DNA of 64,000 bases, taken from contig NC_088101.1 of NCBI RefSeq assembly GCF_036370855.1, positions 5,525,501 to 5,589,500 on the forward strand. The letters run 5' to 3'. The translations under genes and the position numbers were made by a program. The notes below the pieces were generated by a model. It did no database searches. It saw only the letters and a list, made by a program, of their open reading frames with translations, and was not told where the DNA came from. The stretch is from Dromaius novaehollandiae. Lineage: Eukaryota; Chordata; Aves; Casuariiformes; Dromaiidae. Positions 1-14,132 of this stretch are shown here, piece after piece (position 1 is the stretch's first letter; every line of letters begins with the position of its first letter).

Positions 1-1012
1 TTGTGTCCACTGTGGCATACTTTGCCTCATTCTTTCTCCATTATTGCACAAGGCCCACAAATGCTGATTGCTGTACTGAACAATGTGTTCTTATTGAGCA
101 AAGCTGCAACAGATTTTCAGCTGTGAGGCACTGTAAAATCCTTGGTCTTACATCGTTTCTGGGGTTCAGAATGAAATATCCCATGAGGCCTGGAAACCTG
201 GCTTCTCTGCCCCCTGCACCCAGGCAAGAGCCAATTCCTCTTTCTAAAGCCACCACCAGCATTATCTCAGGAGCCTTTTGCCAGCTTTTGGTGAGAATGT
301 TGCTTTTTGATTGCACTCAGTGATCACAGCGATGGCCTGTGCTTGGGAGTTGTATGCTGTGTGAAAATTGGGAGCCATCAGCAAGAGAGGGACTTGCTAA
401 ACCCCTGCCCTCTGAGGGAGGGAAATGATTCCAGACCAATTCAGCTTACTCTTCCTGTGCAAAAGAGGAAGAGCAAGCACTCGAACTATTGTCTTTTCAT
501 GCCCTAATTCTGTTTCCCGCTGCTGAATTAATAACAAATCCTAGTTGTGATTCATGGCACATGATCACAGTGGCAACTATTGTACAAGTGCCTCATTGAA
601 GGCAGTTGACCCTATCAATTCATCAGTGCCCAGCAGTGCATGCAGGTTCCTGTTCCTTGCCCCTTTTCTTATCTTTCTGTTCATACACCAATCAGTTGCA
701 GTCTGAAGGAACACAAAGTATATGATTAATTTGCCATTCAGAAAGGTGACAAAGCCATGTCAGAAAGTCAGGTGCCTCTCATACAATAGCCACAAGCCAC
801 CTCTTCCTCTTCCCCTCCTGCTCATGCAGTCTAGTCTACACACTGCTGTAGAGTGGCACAGGTCCTTAGGAAAGACCTTATGGTCCTGCAATCTACTGTA
901 AATGCAAGAATGTTAATTAGTAGCTGATGTGTAGGTCTATCCAGAACTCTTCCCTTGTGCAGATATGTAGGTTTAATTTTCAAAATTTGAGTTTTGCCTT
1001 GAGAGGCTGAAT

Positions 1013-1053
1013 GTGGATAACGGTGCTGTGGAATATGGATAACGGTGCTGTGT
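1013..1053. repeat. Two-copy tandem duplication, 22 bp period
   Basis: The word TGGATAACGGTGCTGTG begins at 1014 and again at 1036, giving two nearly identical copies with a 22 bp period. It looks like a local replication-slippage duplication with no coding context. Confidence 0.8.
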
Positions 1054-1570
1054 ATTGTGTTTTCAGAAATTGCCAATGACTGATGTGGTGGTTGTCACTT
1101 CCTTTGGCCTTCTTGTGAGGCCAGGATGAAGATGCTACAAGAGCAAACTGGGTAGCAGTGCATGTTCGAAGCTGTTGCCTTTGAAGTGGAGTAGATGTGT
1201 GAGGAGTCCTCTGCAAAACTTCCAGTGCAAAGCAGCCCCCAAGACAGCAGCTAGTCAGAGAGATAACGGGTTTTGGACTGATTTCACAAGGAGTCCTAAA
1301 AGCAGGAGGTAGCTATATTTAATCCAGTAGACAAAGCGGGGGGAGTACCTCCATTGTAGTAGGAACACCTCTTTTTTGTGACTGTGTGTTAACTGGATGC
1401 TTTGGCATTTTTTTTCTTTAAAATCTGTGAATAATCTTTTTTTTAAATTAATGCTCTGCTGCCCCTCACAGAGATTTGTGGAGTCCCTGTCACTGCATTT
1501 TTTCCTCAAGCAACAGCTGTTTGCTTATCTACTCAGCCCTCCAGGGAAAGAGGACATGGGAGTCCAAGTC

Positions 1571-1578
1571 TGACGTCA
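1571..1578. promoter_or_regulatory. Perfect CRE palindrome
   Basis: TGACGTCA is the full 8 bp cAMP response element recognised by CREB/ATF-family bZIP dimers. It sits in sequence with no nearby gene start or CpG-rich promoter. The match is exact, but its use as a regulatory site is inference; one such 8-mer in tens of kilobases could be chance. Confidence 0.25.
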
Positions 1579-2627
1579 TGTAAATAGTGTAGCTTATACC
1601 AGGCAAGAAGTCTGAAGGGGACGTAGATGTAGGTAGGAGCCACGTGAAGAGGATTCAAGCTTGGAAGAGCAGAGTTAATAGGGGCTTCCATTAAGCATGC
1701 CCAACCCCTGGACTTAGGAAGTAAAACCCTTCACTCTGTGATAATTTCAAAGATGTAGGAGAGATCTGTCCTGTTTCTTAAGCAAGACATCTGAGTAGCA
1801 GCAATACATGTGGTAGATGCAGGCAGCATAGCAGGGAGCATGTGTCCAGTGCAGGGATAGATGATCTGCAAGGCAGCTTTGCAGACCTTGACTGCAGTGC
1901 GCCAGATCGGTTTTACACCACCAGTGAGAGGCTCCATTAGGGCAACTGTGGCACTCTGGTGGACACAGAAGTGTTCAGAAGGTGATTAAGTTAGCACTGA
2001 ACAGTGGCAGATGGCTTTGAGTGTCATTTTCCACCTTCTAAAATTCTAGATATTAAGATCTGGAAAGCCTGAATCCCATTAGTGTCCTATGGGCAAGGCC
2101 TTGGAGAAGACATTAGATGTTGAGCTAGCTGTGCGGTGACGTCTGCTATGTCAAAAACTAGAGGTCAAACCTCGTGGAGGTTTTTGACCAATTACATGTG
2201 TTTGGGCTTTATGAGGAGCAATTTCTACAGCTAAGTTGTCTGAGTTGCCTGCGACTGAGAATTTGAGGCTGAGACCAAATGGCTTAGAGCTGAAAGGTAT
2301 CTGAGTGGCAGACCAGGAATAAGAACAAAAGGAGACTGGGAGTCCAAGTGCAGAACTGGCCAGGACATTTGGGATCCAACACATATCCCTCTCCACAGAC
2401 TGGTATCTTGTTAATGACTTGATAGGTGGCAATGTCAGTACAAGTGTGCATGTTTCAGTAGATCTAGTGCCTTCTCATGAAACAACAGCACGGAGATCTG
2501 TCTCTAGGAGTGTCCATAATATTTCACAGTTAAATCCAAATTCCTGCTTCAAAACATTTTTTGTTTGGCACAGTCCACTTCATTTCTGTAATAGCCTAAA
2601 GCAGCTGTTATTAATTGACCTAATTTT

Positions 2628-2700
2628 CACAGAAGCATGGAACAATTTATGTTGAAAGGGACCTCAAGAGATCATCTGGTCCAGCCACCTGCTCCAAGCA
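2628..2700 (-). mobile_element. CR1 LINE 3'-end fragment, antisense
   Basis: The stretch reads like the reverse complement of the well-known bird CR1 3' end: AGAAGCATGGAACAAT, then a GTTGAAAGGGACCT block, then AGATCATCTGGTCCAGCCACC. Bird CR1 tails in this orientation read roughly 'atagaatggtttgggttggaagggacct...agatcatctagttccaacc'. Only about 70 bp is recognisable, so this is a short, diverged 5'-truncated copy with no coding capacity. It supports an avian or other sauropsid source. Confidence 0.8.
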
Positions 2701-4179
2701 TATGTAACTACAGATAACTGCACTTTTATGGTCCTAACATAAACCAAAAATACATTTCAAGCAGAGAGCAAGTGTGATCAGCTTCCCTCAGGCTGCAATT
2801 TCATAGTGATGAGCAGTGGAAAATAGGTGTTTGTGATGGGAAACACTTAGCTAGTCTTATGGGCAGGTACTGCTATTACGAGAAGTGTTAAACTACTTTC
2901 CTAGCCGTTAGGTCTGGGAAACTGAACTGGGTTGTAGTTCTCCTCCACCCAGCATAGACAGAGTTATTAATCAACATAATCTCATTTGGCTAGAGTTACG
3001 CTTATGGCTGCAGTGACACTGCGGCTGAAGCTCTGAACACAGTGAGTTGTCCAGGTGTGATGAAAGCATAATACAGCATGCTGATTACAGCTCTTGCTTG
3101 ATGCACAAAGGAGCTTGGATGGAGTGTGTGGGGTTTAAAGCTTAGAAAATACCATCTTTAACTTGTATTTTAGATGCACGTTACTCAGAAACTTATTCTG
3201 CCACATACAAAAACACTTTTTCAAGGAGAAATTAGGTATTTGTAACTTTTTATTTGAGAAAGTCGTCCTTTTTTGCCTTTATAGTTAGTGAAGCTTAGAA
3301 TGCAGTTCAACTGGCCAGATAGAGGCACCTGGATGAGAGCAGGTTGAACTGTGCTCTGAATGCCTTTGCTTAGATCTCTGTTGCTTTTAAGAGGGATGCA
3401 GGGTCATTTCCTCAGATGTAGAGAGCTGTATAGTAATTCCCCATATTTGGTGATGAACGTGGTTTTATTCACTTCTAACCAGGCTGCTCAGTTTCAGTGT
3501 TCTCTTCACAGTAAATGTAGTGCTTCAGTCTCTGAGGATGTCTTCTGTCATGTAGCGGTTGTTCCCAGGAGATCTGGTTAATTCATTTCTTGTAGCCACA
3601 GACTGACAGCCATCCCAGTTCTCTGCAGTAAACACAAAGCAAATCAGCAGCATGTGACTACTGATTTCCTTTAATCAGTAAGTGCTGCTCGGGCTGCAAT
3701 GTCCTGATGGAATCTAGATGGAATTACATTAGAGACTTTCTCTGTAAGTACAGTGTCTTTCAAATTTACTTTCTAACAGCATGCTGAACGATGTAAGCAG
3801 AGAGTTTTAGCAAGGCAGTGAGTCACTCAGCAGCATCCTGTTCTTAAACTCAAGTGAAGATTACTAGTTGGAGTATGTCTGTATTTTCCCCAAGAACATG
3901 CATTTCTTATATGTCAATGTCGGTATGTATATGTATGTAATTACCCTCATCATGTGCAGCAAAACAGTTGACAGCTTGTTTATAGAAACTGTCCTTCAGA
4001 GCGATTGCCTCTTGAAGGAGCATAGCTCATGTAAGAGGAGTGGGACTGTCTCCAGCCAGCCCTGGGAGACGATGCTGAGAGCATATTGAAAAGCTGTCTT
4101 CAGCAAAGGCTTGCCAGTTTAACAACTCTGTTCACTGTTCCTATTGCACACTGAGCTCTTTGACGCAACAGAAAGAGCT

Positions 4180-4214
4180 GCTTTTTTTTTTCTGCTTTTT
4201 TTTTTTTTTTTTTG
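4180..4214. repeat. Poly-T tract (two runs)
   Basis: Two long T runs are separated by a short CTGC spacer. This is a simple low-complexity tract with no polymerase III gene visible next to it. Confidence 0.85.
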
Positions 4215-4833
4215 CTTCCTCTTAAATCCGCCTGGCCAATTTAAAGCTTGTGGATATATTTTCCCCCTCAGGGAGAGCTTATGTGAGGATTTTGTTTTTT
4301 AACAGTTTGTTCCGTGAAACCATTTTTTTTTATTGTTTGCTGTTAGAAAATGTTGGAGCTGAACACGAGGCTTTCATTGCAGGTCAGTGGATGAACTCTT
4401 GACCAAAGCATTTAACATTCAAGTGTAGCTTTAGAAAGCACTGTAGTTTGGGAGGAAAAAGCAAGTTAGCGAGGTTGTATCATTTGAGCCCATGTGCGCC
4501 TAGTACTGGAATAGAAATCTTTTCAGATCTTCGGTGACTGAGTTCTGTGCAGATGAATTTGCCATCTTTATTTTGTAGACAAACGTACCAAATTAAAATT
4601 TTACTGAAAACAGTGAGATGACATCACATTTCTGTCTCTGTTATTTAGTTCCTGGATGTCTGCACTCCCTCAACATGTAATAAGCCTTACTGGGAATTTT
4701 AAGAACAAAGTTTTTCCCTCTCCTTTATTTTGAAAGCATTGTCTTTTTGAGTTACTTTTTTTTTTCTTCTTTTCAACACACTTTACTGGAAAACATGTTA
4801 CTCCTGGGCACATGCTGTCTGCAGGGAAGATAG

Positions 4834-4881
4834 TTATTTGCTATTTTGTACTTCTTGTGTTATTTGCTATTTTGTAGTTCT
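4834..4881. repeat. Two-copy tandem duplication, 26 bp period
   Basis: TTATTTGCTATTTTGTA followed by C or G and TTCTT begins at 4834 and again at 4860. The two copies differ by very few bases. It is a local duplication in AT-rich sequence. Confidence 0.75.
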
Positions 4882-7800
4882 TAGATTTCTATAAAGAGAG
4901 CTAAGAAAGGATGTAGACATATTGTTAATGTTTCTCTTCAAGCTGTATTTGAGGTAAGGCAATCTTCTTTCTCTATCTCAGAAATTAGTATATAGTAGAA
5001 TCCGTTTTTCTTTCATTGCATTTACTGAGATTATCCTGTTGCTATTTATTCTTTTTCTCTCTGATTATAAAACATGAATATTTGTCTGTCACAAAACTGT
5101 TCCTTGTCTATGCAACACTTAAAATCCTATATTTTTATTTCAGCAATATCTGCATCTGCAGATCTGCATGTTTCTATTTGGTGGTGTACCCTAGATTGGG
5201 AGAATGCTTAAAAATAATGATAAAATGTTTTTATAATTGATTTGGTTTTCTCCTCTATTATTTTCACATTAAGTGTGTGAGTGAGTGGTTTTCTTGCCAT
5301 TAGTAGGCAATTCTTACGCAAACTTTGTAAAACTGAGTTACAAATTGTTTCCACTGTGAATCACTTTACTTGTAGGATGACTTTTCTGGAAATGTTAAGT
5401 TAATTGTTTTCAAACATATACAGCACATTTCTGGTGTATTGTTTTTTTTAACAGTACTCAAAAATTTTTAAAAAGCATCTAGAAAAGTAGTGATTCCTAT
5501 CAGGCTGCTTATTTCCTTCTTCACTTAATGTCTTAGTTATGAGAAGTGCTTGGCTTTCTAAGCTATTGAGTCATTATTTATGAGGATCAGTTCAGCAGAA
5601 AGGTGTCACTGCAACATTGCCCATATGCAACTGTGCTGAAAATGGAATTTGTATGGTATACCACTGTTAGTGGCTTATGATTATTGTCTGGGGAATTAGA
5701 AAATATTATTTTTTGTTTCTTTTCAAGCGATTTAAGATGTTGAGATTCCAGGAAGATAGATTTTTCTTCTACTAGTTTCTGTGTGCAGGTTCCCATTTTT
5801 ATAACTCAAGATTTTGGCAGGTGCCTTCTGTCATTTTATCACTATTTAAATCAATCCTTCTGAATCTTTCTGGCATCTTTTATAAGGGGAAGTTTGTTTT
5901 AAGGCAGGCATGCTGTACTGCAGATCCAGAAACCTTTTTGATTTAGAAAATCATTCTAAATCTTTCTTGTTTGGTTCCTCACGTCTCCAAAATGATTTGC
6001 TGTTTGAATTCCAAATGGTGTTGGGTCCATTCAAGAGATCTGTCTTTCAGTGTTTTGTCAAGAGCTTTTTTGGGTTTTTTTGTTGTTTTTCTTTTTTTGT
6101 CCTGTCTTATCCAGGACAAGTTCTCATCATTGTATTTAATTTATTTCATGTTCTTTGACACAGAAGGATCTCTTTAGTACTGTATGTGTCACCTTCTGTA
6201 CTTGACTGGCTAGTTTACCTCACCTCTCTTTAGGACATGTGGTTCAATGAAAAATGTCTTTCAGGTTGCGCCTTGTTCTGCACCAGTGAATACATTAACA
6301 TAACGTTATGCAGAACTCTGACTGGCTTTTGCCTGACACCGAAAGCAGTGACAACTCGCAATGCATTAGGAGCGACTGTTGCCTGAGCATGATCACTGCT
6401 GTGCATGACTACCAGGTCTTGTAGTCTGTGTACTTTGGTCTTTGAACAAGTTGTACTCTGATGCTACAAGGACAGAAACCTCACTCCCCGATAGAGTTCT
6501 GATGGGAAAGGCCATCCTGGTAGGGTTTGAAGCAGAGAGATATGGCTAGACCCAAATGTGCTACACAGCTGATCCCAAATGTATGATCATCTAGGCCTGG
6601 TTAAAATTTTCTCTTTAGGGCTTTGGTTCTGGTTGTTCAGTGTTGTGATATGAAAAAGTTCTCAGTGTTTATTTTCAAACAAAACCTGTAACTGTCTCTT
6701 CTGAAGATAGGGCATTTCTTTCATCCCAGGGCAAACTACTTTTCTTGGAGAAAATAGAGCTGTCCCTACCAGCAGGGTGGTCAAACAGCAGATGCTTTGG
6801 AATGAACGGTGTTCAGGTTGCCATATTTAGCTTGAGAGGGAAGGTCATGTAGGGAGATGAGGGGAAATGCAGAAAGGATACATTTGGGGAAACAGTATAG
6901 ATAGGGACACATGAGATAGAAGGCTGGTCAACAGAAGATAGTGTAGAGCTGTGTGTTACTGTCAAGGACGGACCCACTGAAGGAGGTGACAGGATAGAAG
7001 AATTGTAGGACATGGAAACTGAAGAGTTTGAGCACCCAATAAATGGACCTTAGGGACACCTTGCAAACTGCTTTCCCCTTAACAATTTAGGGTGCAAGTA
7101 TTTGGTTCAGTTTGCCTTGTCATGTGTGCATTTGTGACTGCCTGTGCAGCTGCAGTCTCTGTGAGGGCCTCTGAGCACTGTTACAATATTGCATATAAGG
7201 AGTTATGTCTGAAGTCATGTCTTGGTCTGAAGAGAGGCCTTTGGCAGAATGCCATGAAGCTGGAGCACTTGGGTGAACCCCGGTGATTTAGCTCATTGTT
7301 ATAGTTGCATGGGATCCTTTTATTAGGACTTGATTGCGTTTAGGCTCAAGAATAAAGACTTTGATAAAAATACCATACACTGAATGTCTCCCACGGCTTC
7401 CAGGGAGCTCGAACAGCTCCATGGCAGTTGCTAATGTCTGCTTCAAGAAATGTCATGAGCATGTCGATCAAGCTGAAAGTACTTTATTCCTTGTGTTATA
7501 CCTTAGCTGCAGCAAAGCATCAAAAGGTAGGGCATTAATAACAGCTTTTTACTCCTAGGTTTGTTAACTATTCATTCAGGCCACAGCTGTAGATAGTTAA
7601 CTGGTCAAGGGGGCAGTAAGCCTTTCTTGTTTCTCATCTTCACTGGGAAACACAGACATGGCAGCCTGTTCTTCCAAACACTGTGCTTGGAATTCTTGAT
7701 TGTGATATTCTTCATATGGACACTTGCTGACAAGTCTCCAATGATGGGTGGGCATCAGAGAAATTAATGATGAGGCTGTAGAAGCTTTGTTGGCCTGTTT

Positions 7801-8047
7801 TGCTTTTTCTCCAGAAATACTCATGAAGGATCAGCAGTGCAACCACTTTTAACTATGTTTAACTTCTTGGCTGAGAAAAAGTATTGTGAACTATTTAAAT
7901 TTCCTCCATGGAATGTCAAAAGAAAACCCAGACCACATATCTTCTTCCCCTCACTGGCACCTAAAGAAGAAATGTAATGCGCTGTTCTGCAAAATTAGTA
8001 TTTCTTCCCTCCTACGTTCTGTGTTGTATTGAGAACAATACCTATTT

Positions 8048-8064
8048 TTTTTATATATATATAA
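8048..8064. repeat. Short (TA)n microsatellite
   Basis: A T run passes into TATATATATATA. It is a simple dinucleotide repeat only about 15 bp long. Confidence 0.85.
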
Positions 8065-9160
8065 AGGCAGGATCTTCACTCCTTTTCAGATTCAGAACAG
8101 TTACAGTTCTGGATTCTATTCTTTTTTGGTTCATCGTCAACAGATTTATATATTTTAGACAAGACAGTAAGATGCTAACACTTTGTTCCATGCCAAGCAC
8201 CATCAAAGCCCATAGGAGTGTTGTTAGGAGTACATTACCATCAAACATCATTCAGATCTTCAGTTTGCCCTGAATTCTTCAAAGTTACAGTTCTGCTGTC
8301 CCCTCAGTCACGCTGTCATTGAAACCAGCATGCCATTCTGCCAGCTTAATTGGTGGCCTGCTCGCAGCCCAGAAGAATGGGCTTGCAGAGGTGGTGCTAT
8401 TAATGTAGGAGGAACAACTGGATTGCATGAAGTAACTCAGGCATCTAAGTAAGTTCATTTTTGCTAACGATGCCTGTGAGCTAGATTGGGCAAAATTTAG
8501 CAAAGAAGGTGGGGAGGCAACAGTAGAAAAAAGTTTTGCAGGAAGTTTTCACCTTCATTAGCAAGTGGATAGAAGAGATGATAGCTTTCATTTCTATGTC
8601 TGTTCCTGTGATGAAGTGGGCTACCTCTCCTTTTACATGAATAGGCATAGTCTTTGTGTTGTGTTGCCTTGATAACAGGGAAGCACAAACCAGCCACTTG
8701 GACATGTGCATCACCCGCCTATTCAGAAATGAGAGAATGGCAAAACAGTGCTTAAAAACTCTATTGAAGTGAAATCGTTGGGGAAGAAAGATTTTTCTTC
8801 CTTTTTCCTCTCCACTGTGTGACTCAAAGTGGTACTGCAAATTACTGGCAAGAAGAAATGGAACAATATGCACTCCAGCAATCTTGGAATGGTGTGCAAA
8901 GACCCCTGGGAATTGTTTCTGCTGGAGAGGGCTGAAGCAGCAGTAGGTTTCTGGCTTGCTATTTCTGAGAAACTTTTTTTTGTAAAGCTAAAGCTATAAA
9001 TAGTTGACAGATCTTAAGTCGAATGGTTCTGCTGTCTTCCTCTCCAGTATGAGAAACTGGACCAAGATTTATCTGGCCCACAGCCAGATATCAGTAATAA
9101 TCAGCTGTTTATAATGCTTTTCAGATTTTGATGTAATTCTCTAGCATTCCTGGTTTATGT

Positions 9161-9235
9161 GTAGTGAAATGACTTACCAAGGGCCTGTCCAGCAGGCCAG
9201 TGGCAGAACCAGAAACAGGACTTGTTTCCTACATT
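9161..9235 (-). mobile_element. MIR-like SINE relic, antisense
   Basis: The sequence follows the antisense MIR core block by block: GTGAAATGACTTACCAAGGG, then CCAGTGGCAGAACCAG, then AACAGGACTTG. In MIR the same region reads roughly 'agtgacttgcccaaggtcacacagctagtaagtggcagagccaggattcgaacccagg'. The match has gaps and is old. MIR elements predate the amniote split, so a relic in a bird is possible. A chance match is not fully excluded. Confidence 0.5.
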
Positions 9236-12200
9236 TCATCTCAGAGCTACCTGCTAGATTATATGCTATTGTATAGCCATATTTAGGAGTTAGAATAGCT
9301 TGATTTTTCAAGACTGTTGAGCCATCTGTAGCTCCGCCTGGTTTAGACAGAATCTAGTAAGTGGTCACTGCTTTGGAAAGTAAGCTCGATTAAGAACTGT
9401 GGGGTAGAATACTCAAAGTACAGGAGTGATCAAATATCGAAAGGGCTCCCAGGCACATGCACTGAAGCAGACAGCTTCAGTGGCTTTCAAATGTTACTCT
9501 GCCCAGCTGCTTGTCATCAGTTTGTGCTTTCGCTTGCATCTTGTGCTGGGATGTGAATTGTGAAAAGTGAGGAGAGGTTGTCACCTGTACTGTTATCTCT
9601 GCTACCAGTGTGATAGTTTCACTCCATCTGGGAGGGCTTCTGAGGCAGAGCATGAAGTACAGTTCAGTCTTGAAAATGCAGTTTTGGTCCTTACATAATT
9701 TAAGATTTTTTTTGAACGTTTTTCTGTATGAATTTACTTCAGAGAAGATATCTGTGAAAGTGCTGGCCACGCTGATTACAACATAATTAGATGATGTTAT
9801 GTATGCATGAGATCAGTGATAATGACTCAGTGTCAGAACAAAGGGGCTTCCAGTTGTGAAGGATGCATTGTGTGCATTTTTAGTTTTATTTTTTTAAAAA
9901 AACCCAATCTTCTCAACCTCTGAATGGGCTGTTAGATTTCGGCTTATCCAGTCCAGAGAATGTTGTCCTTTGTCTCTCCTATTGTGTCTGTATTTGGGAT
10001 CTTTGCCTTTGTGTATCTGACAGCTGATGTTTCCTTGACATTTAGGATGAACACATTGGTACTAGCATCTTTAATAGTGGGAAACTTTAGGAGTTGTACT
10101 GATTCAGAAAGGAGGAGCTTTACCCTGGGATATAAAATGTTTTTTTCCCATGTATACTTTTAATGTGGAACAGGTACCTAAGCAAACCTTTTCAGTTTGA
10201 CTATTCCGAAGAGAGATGTAACAGCTTTGAAACACCCTTTTTACAGGAAACTTGTTATTATTTTATTTGCAAGAAGGTGAAGCTTCTTCATTTCAGAGAA
10301 GGGATTTTAAATTAACTTTTGGAAAACTTGTGTAAAGCTATTGGTAAGACACGGCACTGTGTATTCTGAAACGAGTTATCTACACTTGGTTTCCCTCATC
10401 AAATTGCTATTAGATAAAAAAAAATTCTGAAGAGAATATATAACACATCAGAACATGGATTCAAATTGTAGCAAATTAAAACTCAGAGAAATAGAAATAT
10501 TTTCAATTAATCCATTTATTATGAAAACGGTGGTTATTAGCTTAGAAGCTTATCTGGAGATTTGTTTGGGTCACAGTGGTAGAAAACAGCCTAAAGAAAA
10601 ACGTCACTAATCTTCCAGTTTGCAGGGCAGTGGAAGGTGACATTATGAGATAAATGGCAGTGGTGGGATCCTAAAGTTTTCTCGCACTTAACTGAACCAA
10701 GAATATGTATTTATGAATGAATTAATAAACTATTCCACAAATATCCCAGCTTTCTCTGAGAATTTTTCAGGAAATGAAAAGCGCTTATGTAATGTTAAAG
10801 GAATGAAAGGAAAATTTCTTAGCAGCAGAGAAGGGAAAATAATGCTTCACTCTTAAATCATGAAGAACTAACTTTACCAAGAAACTAGTTAATTTTAATT
10901 ATAAAGCACCAGCTATGAAGGTGTGTTTTGAGAACATATCTTGGAAACCTGCAAGAGTATAATAATGAGATGGTGACCCAAATTTTTAGATGCGGCCAAA
11001 AAGCATTTTAGAACCATGTGTGTATGTACATTTGCATTTGTCCAAATACAGCTTTAATTTGATTTTCTTCCCCTGGTTCTTGGTCTGCCCATTGCTACAA
11101 GAGTCAGGTAGAAGAAGGTTGCTGTAACATCCCTTGTTTGCCAGTAATTCCAGGGAGCAATGTATGTGCTAACAATGCTGGAGCTCTGTGAGATGCTTGA
11201 ATGTGTGCTGTATTCCATCTGCAGGGAGTATGTGTGAAGCAGACCAGTTCTGTTTCGCTGGAAGTGCCTCTTATGCTGGGGTGATGAGTTTTTCACGATT
11301 AGCACAGGTGGACTAGTGAGCCACATCCAAGGAAAATGTAGGGTTTTTAAGAGATTTAAGGGAAGTTTTAACAGATTTTTCCAGATTAGTGTAGGTATGT
11401 AATTTTCTTATCCTCTTTGCAGATCATTTGCTTGAGTTGGTGAAAACAGGCTCATCTGGTAGTAAGGTTTTTGTTTTTGTAGAATGGCTATCCATTTCTT
11501 ACACGTTGATTAGAATCCTTTTGTGTTTGAACTATTAAAAAGATCAGCACTTCTCTGTCCAAGTCAAAAAAGCTTGACTGGAAACTGCTTAGTTATCTGT
11601 TGTAACCCTATTAAACCTCGACAGCAAAGGAGACACAAAGGTCTAGATTAGAGTTAGGAATTAGCGTCTAACTAGTTCTTAGTGCCACCTCTTTTTGAGG
11701 ATGACAGTCTATAAGAACTTTTGAAAAGGTTTCTGCTTTTCTGCTGAAAGCCCCGGGATTTCAGTGAAGTAACGCTTACTTGTTTTTAATTCTGAACCCT
11801 GATACAAAGGATTTTGCATTTGTTTGGTATAACACTATGATTTTACTTTCAGGCAACCTCAGGATATCCTTTATGTGGACCACATATTCCTCTGTTATAT
11901 TGGTCTAGGATTTCCAATTATTTCCATATTCATTGAGCTCCTTAACTACACAACCAGTCGAAACAGGCAGGCTGCTCAATGTCTTTTCCACTGCAGGAGT
12001 AATTTAATCAGGGAGCGCCTGAATTATTTTTTCAGAAAGCAGAGCTGTGCATGCCAGGTAATCGACAACAGGATCCAGCATCTTTAATAAAAAGGTTTAG
12101 ATATTTTGTGCCATTTTCTGCTTCTGCAGCTTGTAGTGCAGCTAACAGTATAGTCTTGATGTCTTTTCTAATATGCATGTTTAAAATATCAGTTAGAGGA

Positions 12201-13479
12201 GGTTTAGAAGGGAGGATGGATAAGTTATGGGACTGTATATACAGCATATGAGACTGAGTTTTAAAGCTATGGGTCCTGCACTCTAGCTGAGATAACCTAA
12301 TCACTGTGGTATTTGTTTTACTGAGGTGCTGGTACCCATAGAGGAGATTTAAGTCTGTTTCTTTAACTTTGACTCCTTTGACTAGGAGTTCCCTCCTAGA
12401 GTTAAAAAAATCTTTCCGACAAAAGTTTGGTATTGGTACATCCCCACAGAAATTTTTCAGCTTCTATAAAACAGCCGACAAGGGCTGGGCAAGGCAGAAG
12501 TCTCTTGCTATCAAGGGGTGTCCAAGGCAAGTGCAAGCTCTTTTTCAGGGTGACTATAGGGAAAGAGAAGGTGGGAGTGGGACAGGTCACAAAGTCCTGT
12601 TACGTTAAGTCGCTGTGCTGCGCTCCTTTCTTTCTGCTGAGCACTATTATTTTGGTAAACACAAGCTTAAGGTAACAACTGTATTTTTCTGTTAAATCTT
12701 TGGTCCAGATTCTCAACTGGTGGGAACTGATTTTATGTTGGGGGAATTACCCTCTGTCGGCTGAGTATCAAGCCAGCCAGGAGTGCCCCCGCAAAACTTT
12801 CCTCCTCAGTAAGACTTTCCTACTTTTTTTTAAGAGTTTTGTTTTCACCTTTATTTTTTCTTTCAAAAAAAGTACCTATAGTTCCTCTGAATTCACAGTA
12901 AGCTGTAGCCACAGTTCCTCTCATCTGAGTATGCACCATCATTAAAGTTTTGTGATACAATAATCTGACTAGTAAAGAAATATAACTGACATTTGAATCT
13001 GACTTTCAGTAGCATATTAAAAGCTTTCATGTTGGTATAGGCCTCTCTACTTTCTTGTTCTTTCACTGCAGTTGTCATGGGCAAATCCAGTCTTGGTTCC
13101 CTTTTTTTCCATTCATATCTGAAGTAAGTAGGCTTCTGTTGTTTATGTCTGTGATAAAGTACTCGCTGGGGAGGGGAAAAAACTCCCACTCTAGGGTTTA
13201 ATATTTGACACAGAGATTTTGGAGAAGTAGTATTCCGCATATAAAAAATAATGCTAGTTCTTACACAGCTAGTTGAATTTATATTGTCAGATTTCAGATG
13301 GCTTTAAGTTCAGTGTCTAGTTTTAAGTTACCTGACAGGGTTTCCATGATAGTGAAGAGAAGAAGCTGCAGGGAGTGATTTCAATCTATAAACATATCCC
13401 ACTTCTGATTTCTTTCATCTTATTTCAAAGCATAATTACAGTGAGTGTTATCATTATCAATTCTGCTACAGTTGCAAAT

Positions 13480-13585
13480 ATCAAGGCATGGAAAGGGAGA
13501 GTGACTTGCACAAGGTTGTCTAGATATTGCCCCAAGCTTATAACGGGGAGGAGAATTTGCTTGCATTGGCTGGTATTTAGTCCTG
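13480..13585 (-). mobile_element. Possible MIR-like SINE relic, antisense
   Basis: GAGAGTGACTTGCACAAGGT, followed by a degraded segment and GGGGAGGAGAATTTGC, resembles the antisense MIR core ('gtgacttgcccaaggtcac...ggcagagccgggattcgaac'). The first block is convincing and the second is weak. Confidence 0.35.
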
Positions 13586-14132
13586 TAACATAATCACATA
13601 TTTACCTCTCATCTACCAATTGATCAAGACTGTCTTCCAGACCAGTTTACAGACCTTTTTGTCCTGGGAAAGGGGTGTGAGCCTGCACATGGTAACCCAG
13701 AAAGTTCAGTAGTGTTTTGGAAAGTCTCTGAGATGCTGCACTTCAGTCACTTCAATGCAGTGAGCGAGCTTTTTCTATTTCTTATGATGTCCTTTTGTGT
13801 TTACTCACTCACATAAGGCTTGTTTAAAGAGAGGTTTATTTCCAAGTGAGAAGGACTGTAGTGTAACCTTTGTACGCTGAAAGACACAACTCTTGAGTCA
13901 CTGCTCCTGTACTCAGGGTATGTACTTTCTACCTAATTTTTACATTGCTCTCTCTGAACCTATTAGCATTGTCAGTAGTAGGTCAAGGCAAGCATTTCAG
14001 ATCTCTTTGGACTGAATCAACAAAGCATTGAGTGTTTTTGGTCTAAAGTGAGAAAAGCAGAGAATTATTCCCAGTTCATCTGAATTTTTTTTCCTCTTCT
14101 ATTACATGGGACAGTTTCCTTTAAGTTATGCA

